Shown piece by piece: positions 1 to 7,776 of a stretch of DNA of 64,000 nucleotides. Location of the stretch: NCBI GenBank assembly GCA_963792175.1, contig CAWBVG010000030.1, forward strand, positions 62,001-126,000, written 5' to 3'. Source of the DNA: CAWBVG01 sp963792175 (GTDB lineage Bacteria; Acidobacteriota; Vicinamibacteria; Vicinamibacterales; CAVVIG01). The notes under the pieces were generated by a model that worked only from the letters and a program-made list of their open reading frames with translations, searched no databases and was not told the origin of the DNA. Both the position numbers and the translations under genes were made by a program. Numbering within the stretch: the first letter of the stretch is position 1; each line of letters starts with the position of its first letter.

Positions 1-469
1 TCAGATCCAGCGATTCGACGTGCGACGTGCCTTGAACGACACGGCGCTCCTGCTGCGCAACAGCGCCGAACTGCAGGACGGCCACGAGATCGTCCTCGAC
101 GTGCCATCGGGCGAGCTCTGGTACGAGGCCGACGAAGGGCAGATCAAGCAGATCATCTGGAACCTGGCGACCAATGGCCTCCGCGCGATGCCCGATGGTG
201 GCCGGCTCCGTCTCACGGGGGCGATCGAGCCCGCGTCGGAAGGCGTCGCGCTGACAGTCGAGGACGAGGGGATTGGCATGCCCGCCGCGGAGCTGGAGGG
301 CCTCTTTCAGCCGTTCAACGGCCGGTTTGCCAAGGGCAGCGGTCTCGGCCTGGCGATCGTCCACCGCATCGTCACCGACTACCACGGTGAGATTCGCGTG
401 AACTCGCAGCAAGGCGTCGGTACGAGCGTCTCCGTGCGGCTGCCGGCGCGCGCCGCGGTCACGACATGA
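1..469 (+). CDS. pilS: PilS-type sensor histidine kinase, C-terminal part (5' end outside window)
   Basis: The frame is open from base 2, so only the last ~155 residues are seen. They form the HATPase_c ATP-binding domain: an N box (NLATNGLRAMPDGG), a G1 box (VEDEGIGMP), and FQPFNGRFAKGSGLGLAIVH as the F/G2 region. The His-containing dimerisation domain and any membrane part lie upstream. It ends 7 bases before a sigma54 regulator of PilR type. A kinase followed by PilR and then pilA is the usual pilS-pilR-pilA order, so PilS is the best name, although the sensor half cannot be checked here. Role by family: phosphorylates PilR to activate pilin transcription. Confidence 0.85.
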   Translation, partial: QIQRFDVRRALNDTALLLRNSAELQDGHEIVLDVPSGELWYEADEGQIKQIIWNLATNGLRAMPDGGRLRLTGAIEPASEGVALTVEDEGIGMPAAELEGLFQPFNGRFAKGSGLGLAIVHRIVTDYHGEIRVNSQQGVGTSVSVRLPARAAVTT

Positions 470-476
470 GGATGAC

Positions 477-1892
477 ATGAGCAGCGCCGCCCAACGCGCC
501 GAACCCGCGCCCGATCGCCGCCCGCCGCGCATCCTCGTCGTTGACGACGAGCGGTCGATGCGCGAGCTGCTGGCCATCGTGCTGCGTCGCGAAGGCTACG
601 AGGTGATGCTCGCGGAAAACGGCCGCGCCGCGATCGACCTCATCGAACGCGAACCCGTTGACCTGCTGATTTCGGACATCAAGATGCCGGATCTCAGTGG
701 TGTCGAGGTGCTGCGCGCCGCCAAGAAGGTCGATCCGGACATCCTCGGCATCATGATCACGGCGTTCGCGTCGACCGACACGGCGGTGGAGGCGATGCGG
801 CTCGGGGCCTGCGACTACTTGAGCAAGCCGTTCGACATCGATCTCCTCAAGATGAAGGTCCGCGAGAAAATCGAGAATCGCCAGCTGAAGCAGGAGAACG
901 TCCTGCTCAAGCGCACGCTGGGGCTGGCGCACCAGTTCTCGAACATCATCGGCCGCAGCGAATCGATGCTCGGCGTGTTCAAGATGATCGAGACCGTCGC
1001 CCGCACCAATAGCACGATTCTGCTGACCGGCGAGTCGGGTACGGGCAAGGGCCTCGTGGCGCAGGCCGTCCATTTTCACTCCCTGCGCCGCGACAAGCCG
1101 ATGGTGTCGCTGAACTGCGGGGCGCTGCCGGAAAACCTCCTGGAGTCGGAGCTCTTCGGACACATGCGCGGTGCGTTCACCGGGGCCGACAGCAACAAGA
1201 AAGGGCTGCTCGAAGTCGCCGAGCGCGGCACCGTGTTTCTCGACGAAATCGGCGAGATGAGCGGCGTCATGCAGGTGAAGCTGCTGCGGGTGCTGCAGGA
1301 ACGGCGGTTCCGGCGCGTCGGCGGCCTCGAGGAGGTCCAGGCCGACATCCGGGTCATCGCCGCCACTAACCAGGACCTGACGCGGCTGGTCGCCGAAGGG
1401 CGGTTCCGCGAGGACCTCTTCTACCGCATCAACGTGATTCCGATTTCGCTGCCACCGCTGCGCGAGCGGCGCGAGGACATCGGACTGCTCGCCGAGCACT
1501 TCCTGTCGAAATACAACGAGGTGATGGGCAAGGACATCACCGGCATCTCCCACGAGGCGATGGCGCTGCTCATGGAGCACGACTGGCCCGGCAACATCCG
1601 CGAGCTCGAGAACGTCCTGGAACGCGCGGTGGCACTGGAGGCGACGCCGGCGATTCTGCCCGATAGCCTGCCGCCCAACATTCGGGGCGAGGTTGCACGG
1701 GGTGGCACCGCGCCGGTGGACGCGCTTCCCGAGTCAGGCTTTGATCTCGAGGCGCACGTCAAAGAAATCGAGATGAGCTACATCGCCGAGGCGCTGAAAC
1801 GAGCCGGGGGCGTGCAGGTCAAGGCGGCCGAGCTGCTCGGCATGAGCTTTCGGTCCTTCAGGTACTACGTGAAGAAATACAACCTGCGATAA
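477..1892 (+). CDS. pilR: PilR, sigma54-dependent response regulator for pilin transcription
   Basis: 471 residues with three domains. An N-terminal receiver has acidic pocket D23/D24 and probable phosphoacceptor D67 (LLISDIKMPD). The AAA+ sigma54-activation domain has Walker A GESGTGKG near residue 185, the sigma54-contact loop GAFTGA near 232 and Walker B VFLDEIGEM near 252. A Fis-type helix-turn-helix closes the protein (AAELLGMSFRSFRYYVKKY), and the SFRSFRY wording is characteristic of PilR. The kinase ends 7 bases before the ATG, so the two are co-transcribed. Likely targets in this window are the sigma54 promoters at 4548, 5834 and 15334. Length and domain order are normal. Confidence 0.93.
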   Translation: MSSAAQRAEPAPDRRPPRILVVDDERSMRELLAIVLRREGYEVMLAENGRAAIDLIEREPVDLLISDIKMPDLSGVEVLRAAKKVDPDILGIMITAFASTDTAVEAMRLGACDYLSKPFDIDLLKMKVREKIENRQLKQENVLLKRTLGLAHQFSNIIGRSESMLGVFKMIETVARTNSTILLTGESGTGKGLVAQAVHFHSLRRDKPMVSLNCGALPENLLESELFGHMRGAFTGADSNKKGLLEVAERGTVFLDEIGEMSGVMQVKLLRVLQERRFRRVGGLEEVQADIRVIAATNQDLTRLVAEGRFREDLFYRINVIPISLPPLRERREDIGLLAEHFLSKYNEVMGKDITGISHEAMALLMEHDWPGNIRELENVLERAVALEATPAILPDSLPPNIRGEVARGGTAPVDALPESGFDLEAHVKEIEMSYIAEALKRAGGVQVKAAELLGMSFRSFRYYVKKYNLR

Positions 1893-1899
1893 CCGGACA

Positions 1900-4417
1900 G
1901 TGTCCCGGGTCCCGCTCCTCATCGTTCGTCTGGGATCGGCGCTCGCGCTGGTGCTGGTGGCGACGCTGTACCTGCTCGCCTCCATTCCGTTCGCGTACTA
2001 CCACTTCCTGCAGTTTCCGCACTTCTCGTGGATGCCGGCCTTCATCCGGTTCCATCCGATCGTTCTGGCAGCGGCCGTCGCCAGTCTCGTCGCGACGCTG
2101 CACGATCTGCCCGGCACGCTCCGGCCGTGGATCCGCTACGTGGCCATCGCCGGCGTCACGGCCGCCGTCTGTATGGGCGCGACGGTCTGGCTTCCCGTCC
2201 TCCAGTCGTACGAGATCTCGGCGGCGTTCTGCTTCGTGCCGATCGGACTTCTCGGGATGGTCGGCGGCCTCGATCTCGCGGCGCACCGCACGGCCATCCT
2301 GGCTGCCGGCCGCCGGCACGACAACCTCGGCCTGATGGCGGCCGTCGCCTGCGCTGGTCTGCTCTCCGCGGCCGTCTACCTGCTGTACGCGGGCTTGCTG
2401 GAATCATCGGCGGGGATCAGTCTTCAGCCCGTGGAGATCGCCGCCGTCGTCGCCGCATCACTCGCCGGCCACCTGGCGGTCTTCATGCTTGCCGCGCTGG
2501 CGATTCTCCTCCCGCGCGTCGCCGCTCGGCGACGCGGCTGGTCGCCCTGGTGCGAGCTCCTCTGGGTGCTTGGCGGTACCGCGTCCGTCGTGGCCATCCT
2601 GATTCGCCGGGTGTTATTGACCTCCTTGATCTTGAACGACGTTCGCGCGATCGCCATTGCCGCCGCGCTGGCGGTCGCCATCGTCCTGTACGGTGCCGCG
2701 CTGATCGTCCGCGGGACCATGCGAACCACGGTGTCCGCTGAGGCAGCCGTTTCGGAACCGCGACGCCAGACCACACGCTGGCCGCTCGTGATTGGTTGCG
2801 CGCTGGTCATCATGGTGTGCGTTGGGATGGCGCCCCGGCTGCTGCGGCTGGCCGACTGGGGCACGACGCTCCAGAAACTCGTGGTCTTTGCGACCTGGGC
2901 TGCGTCGATCAGCCTGGCGGTGCAGCTACAAGCGGGGCGGCTACGGCGGTTGTCACGGGCCGCCATTTCAGTCCTGGTTGTTCTGGGGGTCGCCGCCGCG
3001 ACGATCGGGGCTCGTCAGCGCGGGCGCCGCGCCGAGTGCAGGCACGCGTCCGCCGGACATCGCGCTGGCGATTGAGCGCTACGCCACCGTCGATACGTCG
3101 CTTGGCGTCGTGCTCGATCTGGTGCGGCCGATGGTGACCGACACCCAGTTCTTCGATGAACTCCGCCGGGCGGGCGACGTGACCGACGATCGGGCCCTGC
3201 GCGCCGTTCCGCTCCGCGTCGTCGAGCGCCCGGGCCCCGACCCGCTCTATCATCCGAACATTTTCATCATTGTCATCGACAGCCTGCGGCCCGACTACCT
3301 GTCGCCGTACAACCCTGACGTCACGTTCACCCCGTCCATCGGAGCATTCGCCGACGACAGCATCGTCATGCGTCAAGCGTTTGCACCGTACACCGGCACG
3401 GCGTTGTCGCAACCGGCCTTGTGGGCCGGCGGACTGATCCCCCGCCGGATGTACGTGCAGCCGTTCTCGGCGGTGAACAACCTCGAACGGCTCCTGCAGC
3501 TCGGGCAGTACCGCCGCTACATCAGCGTCGACGAAATCCTCAGCGTGATTCTCGGCGATCGGTCAAACGTCGTACGCCTCGATGCACGTCTCGCGCACCC
3601 CGAACGCCTGGACGAGATGTACAAGTTCGATCTCTGTTCGACGTTGACTGAATTGACGGGGCGTCTGGATCAGGATGTCCAGCAGCGCGCGCCCATCTTT
3701 TTTTATTCGCAGCCTCAGAGCCTGCACATTCGGGTGCTGTCGGGCGACAAGTATCCTCGCTACGAGGGCCTCAGCAGTGGCACAAGCTCATTCTTCAAGC
3801 CGGCGGTTGCCGCACTCAGTCGCGTGGACGCCTGCTTCGGCCAACTGATCGCCTACTTGAAAGCCCGCGACTTGTACGACGACAGCATCGTGATTCTGAC
3901 GTCAGACCACGGCGACTACTACGGCGAGCAGGGTCGATGGGCGCACGCGTTCTACCTGGCGCCCGAGACCATCAGAATCCCGCTCATCATGCATGTGCCG
4001 CAGAGGCTGCGAGAGGGCCGCCGTTGGGATCCCGACGCGGTCGCCATGCTGACCGACGTGACGCCGACGCTTTATGAACTCCTTGGCTACGGCCCGGTGC
4101 CGCCCAGGGAACTTATTGGCCGGCCTCTTCTCGAATCAACCGGCGGTGCGGCTGATGGCGGCCGCGACATGTACTTGATGCAATCCAGCTACAGCCGCAT
4201 CTTCGGGTTGCTCGACGGGCGTGCCCGGTGGCTCTACGTCGCCAACGCCAACGAGGCGCGCGAGGAGTTCTTTGATTTGCGGGCGGGCCAGGAGCATGCT
4301 CGTTCACTTGGCCACGCCGAACGACTGCAATACCGTAAATGGCTCCTCGATCGGATCGCCCGCGTGAACGCCTATTACCGTCCGGCCGAGGCGCCAGCGG
4401 TTCGTTCTTCGCACTGA
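1900..4417 (+). CDS. Membrane-anchored alkaline-phosphatase/sulfatase-superfamily protein (paralogue 1), one frame break
   Basis: GTG start 7 bases after pilR. The first ~365 residues are hydrophobic with about ten membrane segments. The C-terminal half is an alkaline-phosphatase-superfamily catalytic domain with metal-site motifs IIVIDSLRPDYLS and LTSDHGDYYGEQGRWAHAF. At the position where sulfatases have C-x-P-S-R it reads SQPALW, so a modified Cys is absent and Ser or a nearby Thr would be the nucleophile; that fits phospho-group transferases or hydrolases better than sulfatases. The frame changes once within the G runs at 2983-3010; removing one base gives ~838 residues, matching the 832 of the paralogue at 11318. 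Placed between pilR and pilA, it may modify pilin or envelope glycan; this is inference. Confidence 0.75.
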
Positions 4418-4436
4418 CATTCCCCGACCATTACTT

Positions 4437-4453
4437 GCGCCAATAATTGTCAA
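4437..4453 (+). promoter_or_regulatory. Conserved upstream block, candidate PilR enhancer site (copy 1)
   Basis: The 17-mer GCGCCAATAATTGTCAA is repeated exactly at 5724-5740. Its end lies 95 bases before the -24 GG of the pilA1 promoter and 94 bases before that of pilA2, a normal enhancer distance for a sigma54 activator. A second conserved AT-rich block (GAAGTTATAGAA then ATAAAGCACTTC) follows at 4496-4520 and 5782-5806. Binding by PilR is inferred only from conservation and position. Confidence 0.45.
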
Positions 4454-4547
4454 GAGTTGGTATCGGCCATACGATTTCATTCTTCGTCAAAACCGGAAGT
4501 TATAGAACATAAAGCACTTCTAGCAACAGACACAAATAGACGAGCCG

Positions 4548-4563
4548 TGGCATTGCCGTTGCT
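4548..4563 (+). promoter_or_regulatory. Sigma54 promoter of pilA1
   Basis: TGGCATTGCCGTTGCT matches the sigma54 consensus TGGCAC-N5-TTGCT, with the invariant GG (4549-4550) and GC (4561-4562) separated by exactly ten bases. Start of transcription would be near 4573, about 40 bases before the ATG. The same element recurs before pilA2. Confidence 0.88.
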
Positions 4564-4614
4564 CTAAGACCGGTGACACGAACGGCATGCGGTTTTTCTT
4601 TTGAAGGAGTTGTG

Positions 4615-5149
4615 ATGAAGATTCGTAGCGCAAAAGGTTTCACCCTCATCGAGTTGCTGATCGTCGTGGCGATCATCGGCATCATCGCGGCGATTGCGAT
4701 TCCCGGGTTGCTGCGCGCCAGAATGGCGGGCAACGAAGCCTCGGCGATCGGCTCGCTGCGCGCGATCAACAGCGGCCAGGCGGCGTATTCTTCGAGCTGC
4801 GCGGCGGGCGGCTACGCCACGACGTTGGCGGATCTGTTCAAGGCGCCTGCCGGCGGGAGCGGGCTTCATCAGTCCTGACCTGTATGTCAACGGCGTCGTC
4901 AAGAGCGGCTATACCGTGACGCTCGCGGCGGGGGCTGGTTCGGCCGTGGTCACCACGGCCGGTGGGACGTGCAACGCTTCGGGCGCCGGAGCGGTGAGCG
5001 TCTATTTCGCCAAGTCGGATCCGCAGACGCTCAACGGCACGGGCACCCGGTTCTTCGCCACCGACACGCGCGGGACGATTTTCCAGGATACGGCTGCCAC
5101 GCTGGCAGAGCCGCTCGCGACCGCCGGCACCGTCAAGCCGGTTCAGTAG
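4615..5149 (+). CDS. pilA: Type IV major pilin PilA, copy 1, with one-base frame break
   Basis: Starts MKIRSAKGFTLIELL: a short positively charged leader, Gly before the PilD cleavage site, then the hydrophobic pilin helix with Glu at +5. AAGGAG at 4604-4609 fixes the ATG. The frame breaks at the GGG of 4861-4863; the near-identical copy at 5924 has one G fewer there, so a single extra G explains it. Corrected length is 177 residues, the same as copy 2. Two Cys are present (SSSC and GGTC contexts), a likely disulfide. If the extra G is real the product stops soon after residue ~88 and this copy is dead. Confidence 0.9.
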
Positions 5150-5172
5150 CAACGGCGACGTTTGAAGATTGG

Positions 5173-5224
5173 AGGTTCACGGTTTGGGGTCTGAGGATCC
5201 CCAACCGTGAACCTTATTCGTTTT
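5173..5224 (+). terminator. Rho-independent terminator after pilA1
   Basis: Arms at 5173-5190 and 5199-5214 pair through AGGTTCACGGTT and AACCGTGAACCT plus GGGG/CCCC with one bulged T (about 16 pairs), followed by the T-rich TATTCGTTTT. It begins 24 bases after the pilA1 stop, so each pilin gene forms its own short transcription unit. Confidence 0.75.
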
Positions 5225-5303
5225 CAGCCGCCCAATCCCGATCGCTCGTCATCAAACTTCCAGTACAACGCAGGAGATGAAAGCTCGGTCGGAGGTCGGC
5301 TCG

Positions 5304-5646
5304 TTACAAACCTAGCAACACACGGAGCCGCTCGCGCACATCGGTCACGACGTCGGCCGGAGCCTTCGCTTCGAGCGCGACGTGGCGCGCCTGCCAATCG
5401 AGGTTCTCGACGGGATCGGCGAGAACGACCCTAGATCTTCCCGCCCGCCGGCAACGGAACTTCGAACGGGTAGCCCTTCACTTGACTGGTAATGGGGCAG
5501 GCAATGGCAAGAGGCGCTTTGGCGTTATAACTGCGCGGCGAGAGGATCAGTGCAGGACGCGGACCGCGCTCCTCATGACCAGCCTGCGGATCGCACGTCA
5601 ACCAGACCAGATCGCCGGCGTCCGGCACGTATGCCCGGGTTACCAC
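5304..5646 (-). pseudogene. mazF: MazF/PemK-family toxin with frame break
   Basis: GTG start overlapping the stop of a mazE remnant. The protein reads AYVPDAGDLVWLTCDPQAGH, then RPALILSPRSYNAK, then CPITSQVKGYPFEVPLP, all standard MazF endoribonuclease motifs. The frame is lost at the CCC run 5440-5442; with one base fewer it continues through VVLADPVENLDWQARH to LRVLLGL and stops at 5304, giving 113 residues, a normal MazF length. MazF toxins cut mRNA at short motifs and are held by a MazE antitoxin. Here the antitoxin is truncated, so an active toxin would be unprotected; inactivation fits that. The break could also be an assembly error. Confidence 0.82.
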
Positions 5647-5725
5647 GCCTCGTCGCCAACCGGCGTGCCCCAGACAGGGGGCCAAGCCGCCTCACTGGCG
5701 TTGACATTCTCTGTCGCCCGGCGGC
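5640..5725 (-). pseudogene. mazE: MazE antitoxin C-terminal remnant
   Basis: Directly upstream of mazF and overlapping its GTG by the usual few bases. Only about 28 codons remain, ending VWGTPVGDEAW, which matches the conserved MazE/PemI tail (G-P-x-V-G-x-E-x-W). The resemblance stops at about 5725, exactly where the duplicated pilA upstream block begins (5724). The N-terminal AbrB-type DNA-binding domain is missing. Confidence 0.7.
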
Positions 5726-5833
5726 GCCAATAATTGTCAAACTTGGTACCGGCCAGGCGACTTCGTTGTTCGTCCAAACCAGAAGTTATAGAATATAAAG
5801 CACTTCCTCCAACGGGTGCTAACGGACGAGCCG

Positions 5834-5849
5834 TGGCATTTCGGTTGCA
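5834..5849 (+). promoter_or_regulatory. Sigma54 promoter of pilA2
   Basis: TGGCATTTCGGTTGCA: GG at 5835-5836 and GC at 5847-5848 with ten bases between, a near-perfect sigma54 element. The ATG is 75 bases further on, so the leader is longer than that of pilA1. The exact enhancer-like block GCGCCAATAATTGTCAA lies at 5724-5740. Confidence 0.88.
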
Positions 5850-5923
5850 CTCGTATCGGTCACACGAACGCGGCCAGTCAGTTGTGATTCCGTTGGGCGG
5901 GCTATTCTCTTAAGGAGTGTGTG

Positions 5924-6457
5924 ATGAAGATTCGTAGTGCAAAAGGTTTCACCCTCATCGAGTTGCTGATCGTCGTGGCGATCATCGGCATCATCGCGGC
6001 GATTGCGATTCCCGGGTTGCTGCGCGCCAGAATGGCGGGCAACGAAGCCTCGGCGATCGGCTCGCTGCGCGCGATCAACAGCGGCCAGGCGGCGTATTCT
6101 TCGAGCTGCGCGGCGGGCGGCTACGCCACGACGTTGGCGGACCTGTTCAAGGCGCCTGCGGGCGGGACCGGCTTCATCAGTCCTGACCTGTATGTCAACG
6201 GCGTCGTCAAGAGCGGCTATACCGTGACGCTCGCGGCGGGGGCTGGTTCGGCCGTGGTCACCACGGCGGGTGCGACGTGCAACGCTTCGGGCGCCGGAGC
6301 GGTGAGCGTCTATTTCGCCCAGTCGGATCCGCAGACGCTCAACGGCACGGGCACCCGGTTCTTCGCCACCGACACCCGCGGCACGATTTTCCAGGATACG
6401 GCTGCCACGCTGGCAGAGCCGCTCGCGACCGCCGGCACCGTCAAGCCGGTTCAGTAG
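5924..6457 (+). CDS. pilA: Type IV major pilin PilA, copy 2 (intact)
   Basis: 177 residues. Leader MKIRSAKG followed by FTLIELLIVVAIIGIIAAIA, the prepilin cleavage site and assembly helix, then PGLLRARMAGNEASAIGSLR as the start of the amphipathic part. AAGGAG at 5912-5917 supports the ATG at 5924 rather than the GTG one codon earlier. The globular domain has exactly two Cys, in SSSCAAGG and GATCNASG, probably linked. Substrate of PilD (10542). It has its own sigma54 promoter and terminator. Nearly all differences from copy 1 are single synonymous or conservative changes. Confidence 0.95.
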   Translation: MKIRSAKGFTLIELLIVVAIIGIIAAIAIPGLLRARMAGNEASAIGSLRAINSGQAAYSSSCAAGGYATTLADLFKAPAGGTGFISPDLYVNGVVKSGYTVTLAAGAGSAVVTTAGATCNASGAGAVSVYFAQSDPQTLNGTGTRFFATDTRGTIFQDTAATLAEPLATAGTVKPVQ

Positions 6458-6489
6458 CAACGGCCCAGGCTGAGGCCTGCGCGGTTCAG

Positions 6490-6539
6490 GGTTCAAGGTT
6501 CAGGGTTCGTCGGCCCTGAACCTTGAACCTTCGTTTTTT
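6490..6539 (+). terminator. Rho-independent terminator after pilA2
   Basis: Perfect 16-bp stem: 6490-6505 (GGTTCAAGGTTCAGGG) pairs with 6514-6529, 8-base loop, followed by a run of six T at 6534-6539. The arms are made of repeated GGTTCA/AAGGTTC words. Seals the pilin transcript before the VKOR-DsbA gene. Confidence 0.88.
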
Positions 6540-6547
6540 CGGCGTGC

Positions 6548-6577
6548 TTGACGCCGACGCCCCGCTCAGTTACTAAT
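6548..6577 (+). promoter_or_regulatory. Candidate sigma70-type promoter before the VKOR-DsbA gene
   Basis: TTGACG at 6548-6553, 18-base spacer, ACTAAT at 6572-6577, with the ATG at 6588. The -35 is good and the -10 moderate. It lies just after the pilA2 terminator, so a separate promoter is expected here. Confidence 0.4.
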
Positions 6578-6587
6578 CGTACCGTCC

Positions 6588-7775
6588 ATGAGTAGACGCG
6601 CGGCGCTTTTCGCCCTTCTCTGCGCCCTTGTCGGTCTTGGCGCATCCGGGGCCGCGGCCTACACCCACTACCACATGCTGTACGACCCGTCGTACCGCAG
6701 CTTCTGCGACGTCAGCGAAACCATCAGTTGCACGCAGGTCTACCAGAGCCGTTTCAGCACGGTGCGTGGCGTCCCCGTCGCCATCTTTGGCGCGATGTGG
6801 TTCGCGGTCGCCGCGCTGCTCTCGGTGACGGGCCTCACCGCGCGGCAGAGCGTGCGGGAAAGCGTGCCCGGCTATCTCTTCGTCATGTCGACGGTCGCGC
6901 TCGCCGTCGTCCTCTATCTGGGCTACGCGTCGTTCTTCCTGTTGAAGGCGGTGTGCGTCCTGTGTGTCACCACATACGCCGCCGTGATTGGACTCTTTCT
7001 GGTCGCTGGTGCGGCCTTTTCATTCCCTATGACCACTTTGCCACGCCGCGCAGCCGGGGATGTCCGCGTCCTCGTCACCAGTCCGCTCGCGATGATTCTC
7101 GTCGTGCTGTTCTTTGCCGGAGCCGCCTCGACGCTCGCGTTCTTCCCTCGCGAAGGGAGCGTCGCCGCCGGCGCGCCGCCCCAAGCGACGCAGGACCAGC
7201 GATCCGAGCTCGAACGCTTCATGGCGACGGCGCCGCGAACGCCGCTCGTGATCCCGGCCGACGGCGCCAAGGTGCTGGTGGTCAAGTTCAACGACTACCA
7301 GTGCCCCGCCTGCGGACAGTCGTACCTGCAGTACAAGCCAATCCTCGCCAAGTACGAAGCGACCGCGCCGGGCATGGTCAAGGTCGTCATGCAGGACTAC
7401 CCGCTGAACCCGGCCTGCAACGCCAACCTCACCACGATGATTCATCCGGCTGCGTGCGATGCGGCGGTGGCCGTGCGCCTCGCGAAACAGCACGGGCGCG
7501 GCGAGGCGATGGAGGAGTGGCTGTATACCCACCAGCAGGGGATGACCTCGCCGATCGTCCGGCAGGCCGCCCGCGACATCGGCCAGGTGACCGACTTCGA
7601 CGCGAAGTACGCGTCGACGCTCGAGGCCGTCAAAGCCGACGTCGCCCTCGGCCGGCAACTGCGCGTGCAGCAGACGCCCACGTTCTTCATCAACGGCATC
7701 AAGATCGAAGGCTCGTGGCAGCCGCAATTCTTCGATCAGGCGATCGCCTACGAGTTACAACACGCCGCGAAATGA
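6588..7775 (+). CDS. VKOR-DsbA fusion, membrane disulfide-forming oxidase
   Basis: 395 residues. The N-terminal half is a VKOR quinone-linked oxidoreductase domain with membrane helices, the loop pair C40/C48 (SFCDVSETISC) and the active-site C123-VL-C126. The C-terminal half is a DsbA/thioredoxin-like domain with C239-PA-C242 (YQCPACGQSY) and the cis-Pro loop QTPTFFING near 364. VKOR re-oxidises the DsbA part and passes electrons to quinone, so one protein makes disulfides in exported proteins. It follows pilA2, whose product has two Cys, making pilin a plausible client (inference). The stop is one base before the GTG of the ABC ATPase, so it heads that operon. Confidence 0.92.
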   Translation: MSRRAALFALLCALVGLGASGAAAYTHYHMLYDPSYRSFCDVSETISCTQVYQSRFSTVRGVPVAIFGAMWFAVAALLSVTGLTARQSVRESVPGYLFVMSTVALAVVLYLGYASFFLLKAVCVLCVTTYAAVIGLFLVAGAAFSFPMTTLPRRAAGDVRVLVTSPLAMILVVLFFAGAASTLAFFPREGSVAAGAPPQATQDQRSELERFMATAPRTPLVIPADGAKVLVVKFNDYQCPACGQSYLQYKPILAKYEATAPGMVKVVMQDYPLNPACNANLTTMIHPAACDAAVAVRLAKQHGRGEAMEEWLYTHQQGMTSPIVRQAARDIGQVTDFDAKYASTLEAVKADVALGRQLRVQQTPTFFINGIKIEGSWQPQFFDQAIAYELQHAAK

Positions 7776-7776
7776 C

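Larger units (their letters stand above)
4437..5156 (+). repeat. pilA duplication unit, copy 1
   Basis: Homologous to 5724-6464. The unit runs from the 17-mer GCGCCAATAATTGTCAA through the sigma54 promoter and the whole pilin gene to a few bases past the stop codon (AGTAGCAACGGC). The coding part is nearly identical between the copies, while the upstream ~150 bases have clearly diverged and the downstream terminators are unrelated except for a GGTTCA-type vocabulary. Confidence 0.9.
5724..6464 (+). repeat. pilA duplication unit, copy 2
   Basis: Second copy of the unit at 4437-5156, containing the 17-mer block, an AT-rich block, a sigma54 promoter and an intact pilA. Its left edge coincides with the end of the mazE remnant, suggesting the unit landed in or deleted into the toxin-antitoxin pair. 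Confidence 0.9.

Noticed and set aside
5724..6464. pilA units as an insertion sequence or integron cassette
   Set aside because: No transposase, terminal inverted repeats, target duplication or attC-like site at the borders; a duplication with gene conversion explains the data.
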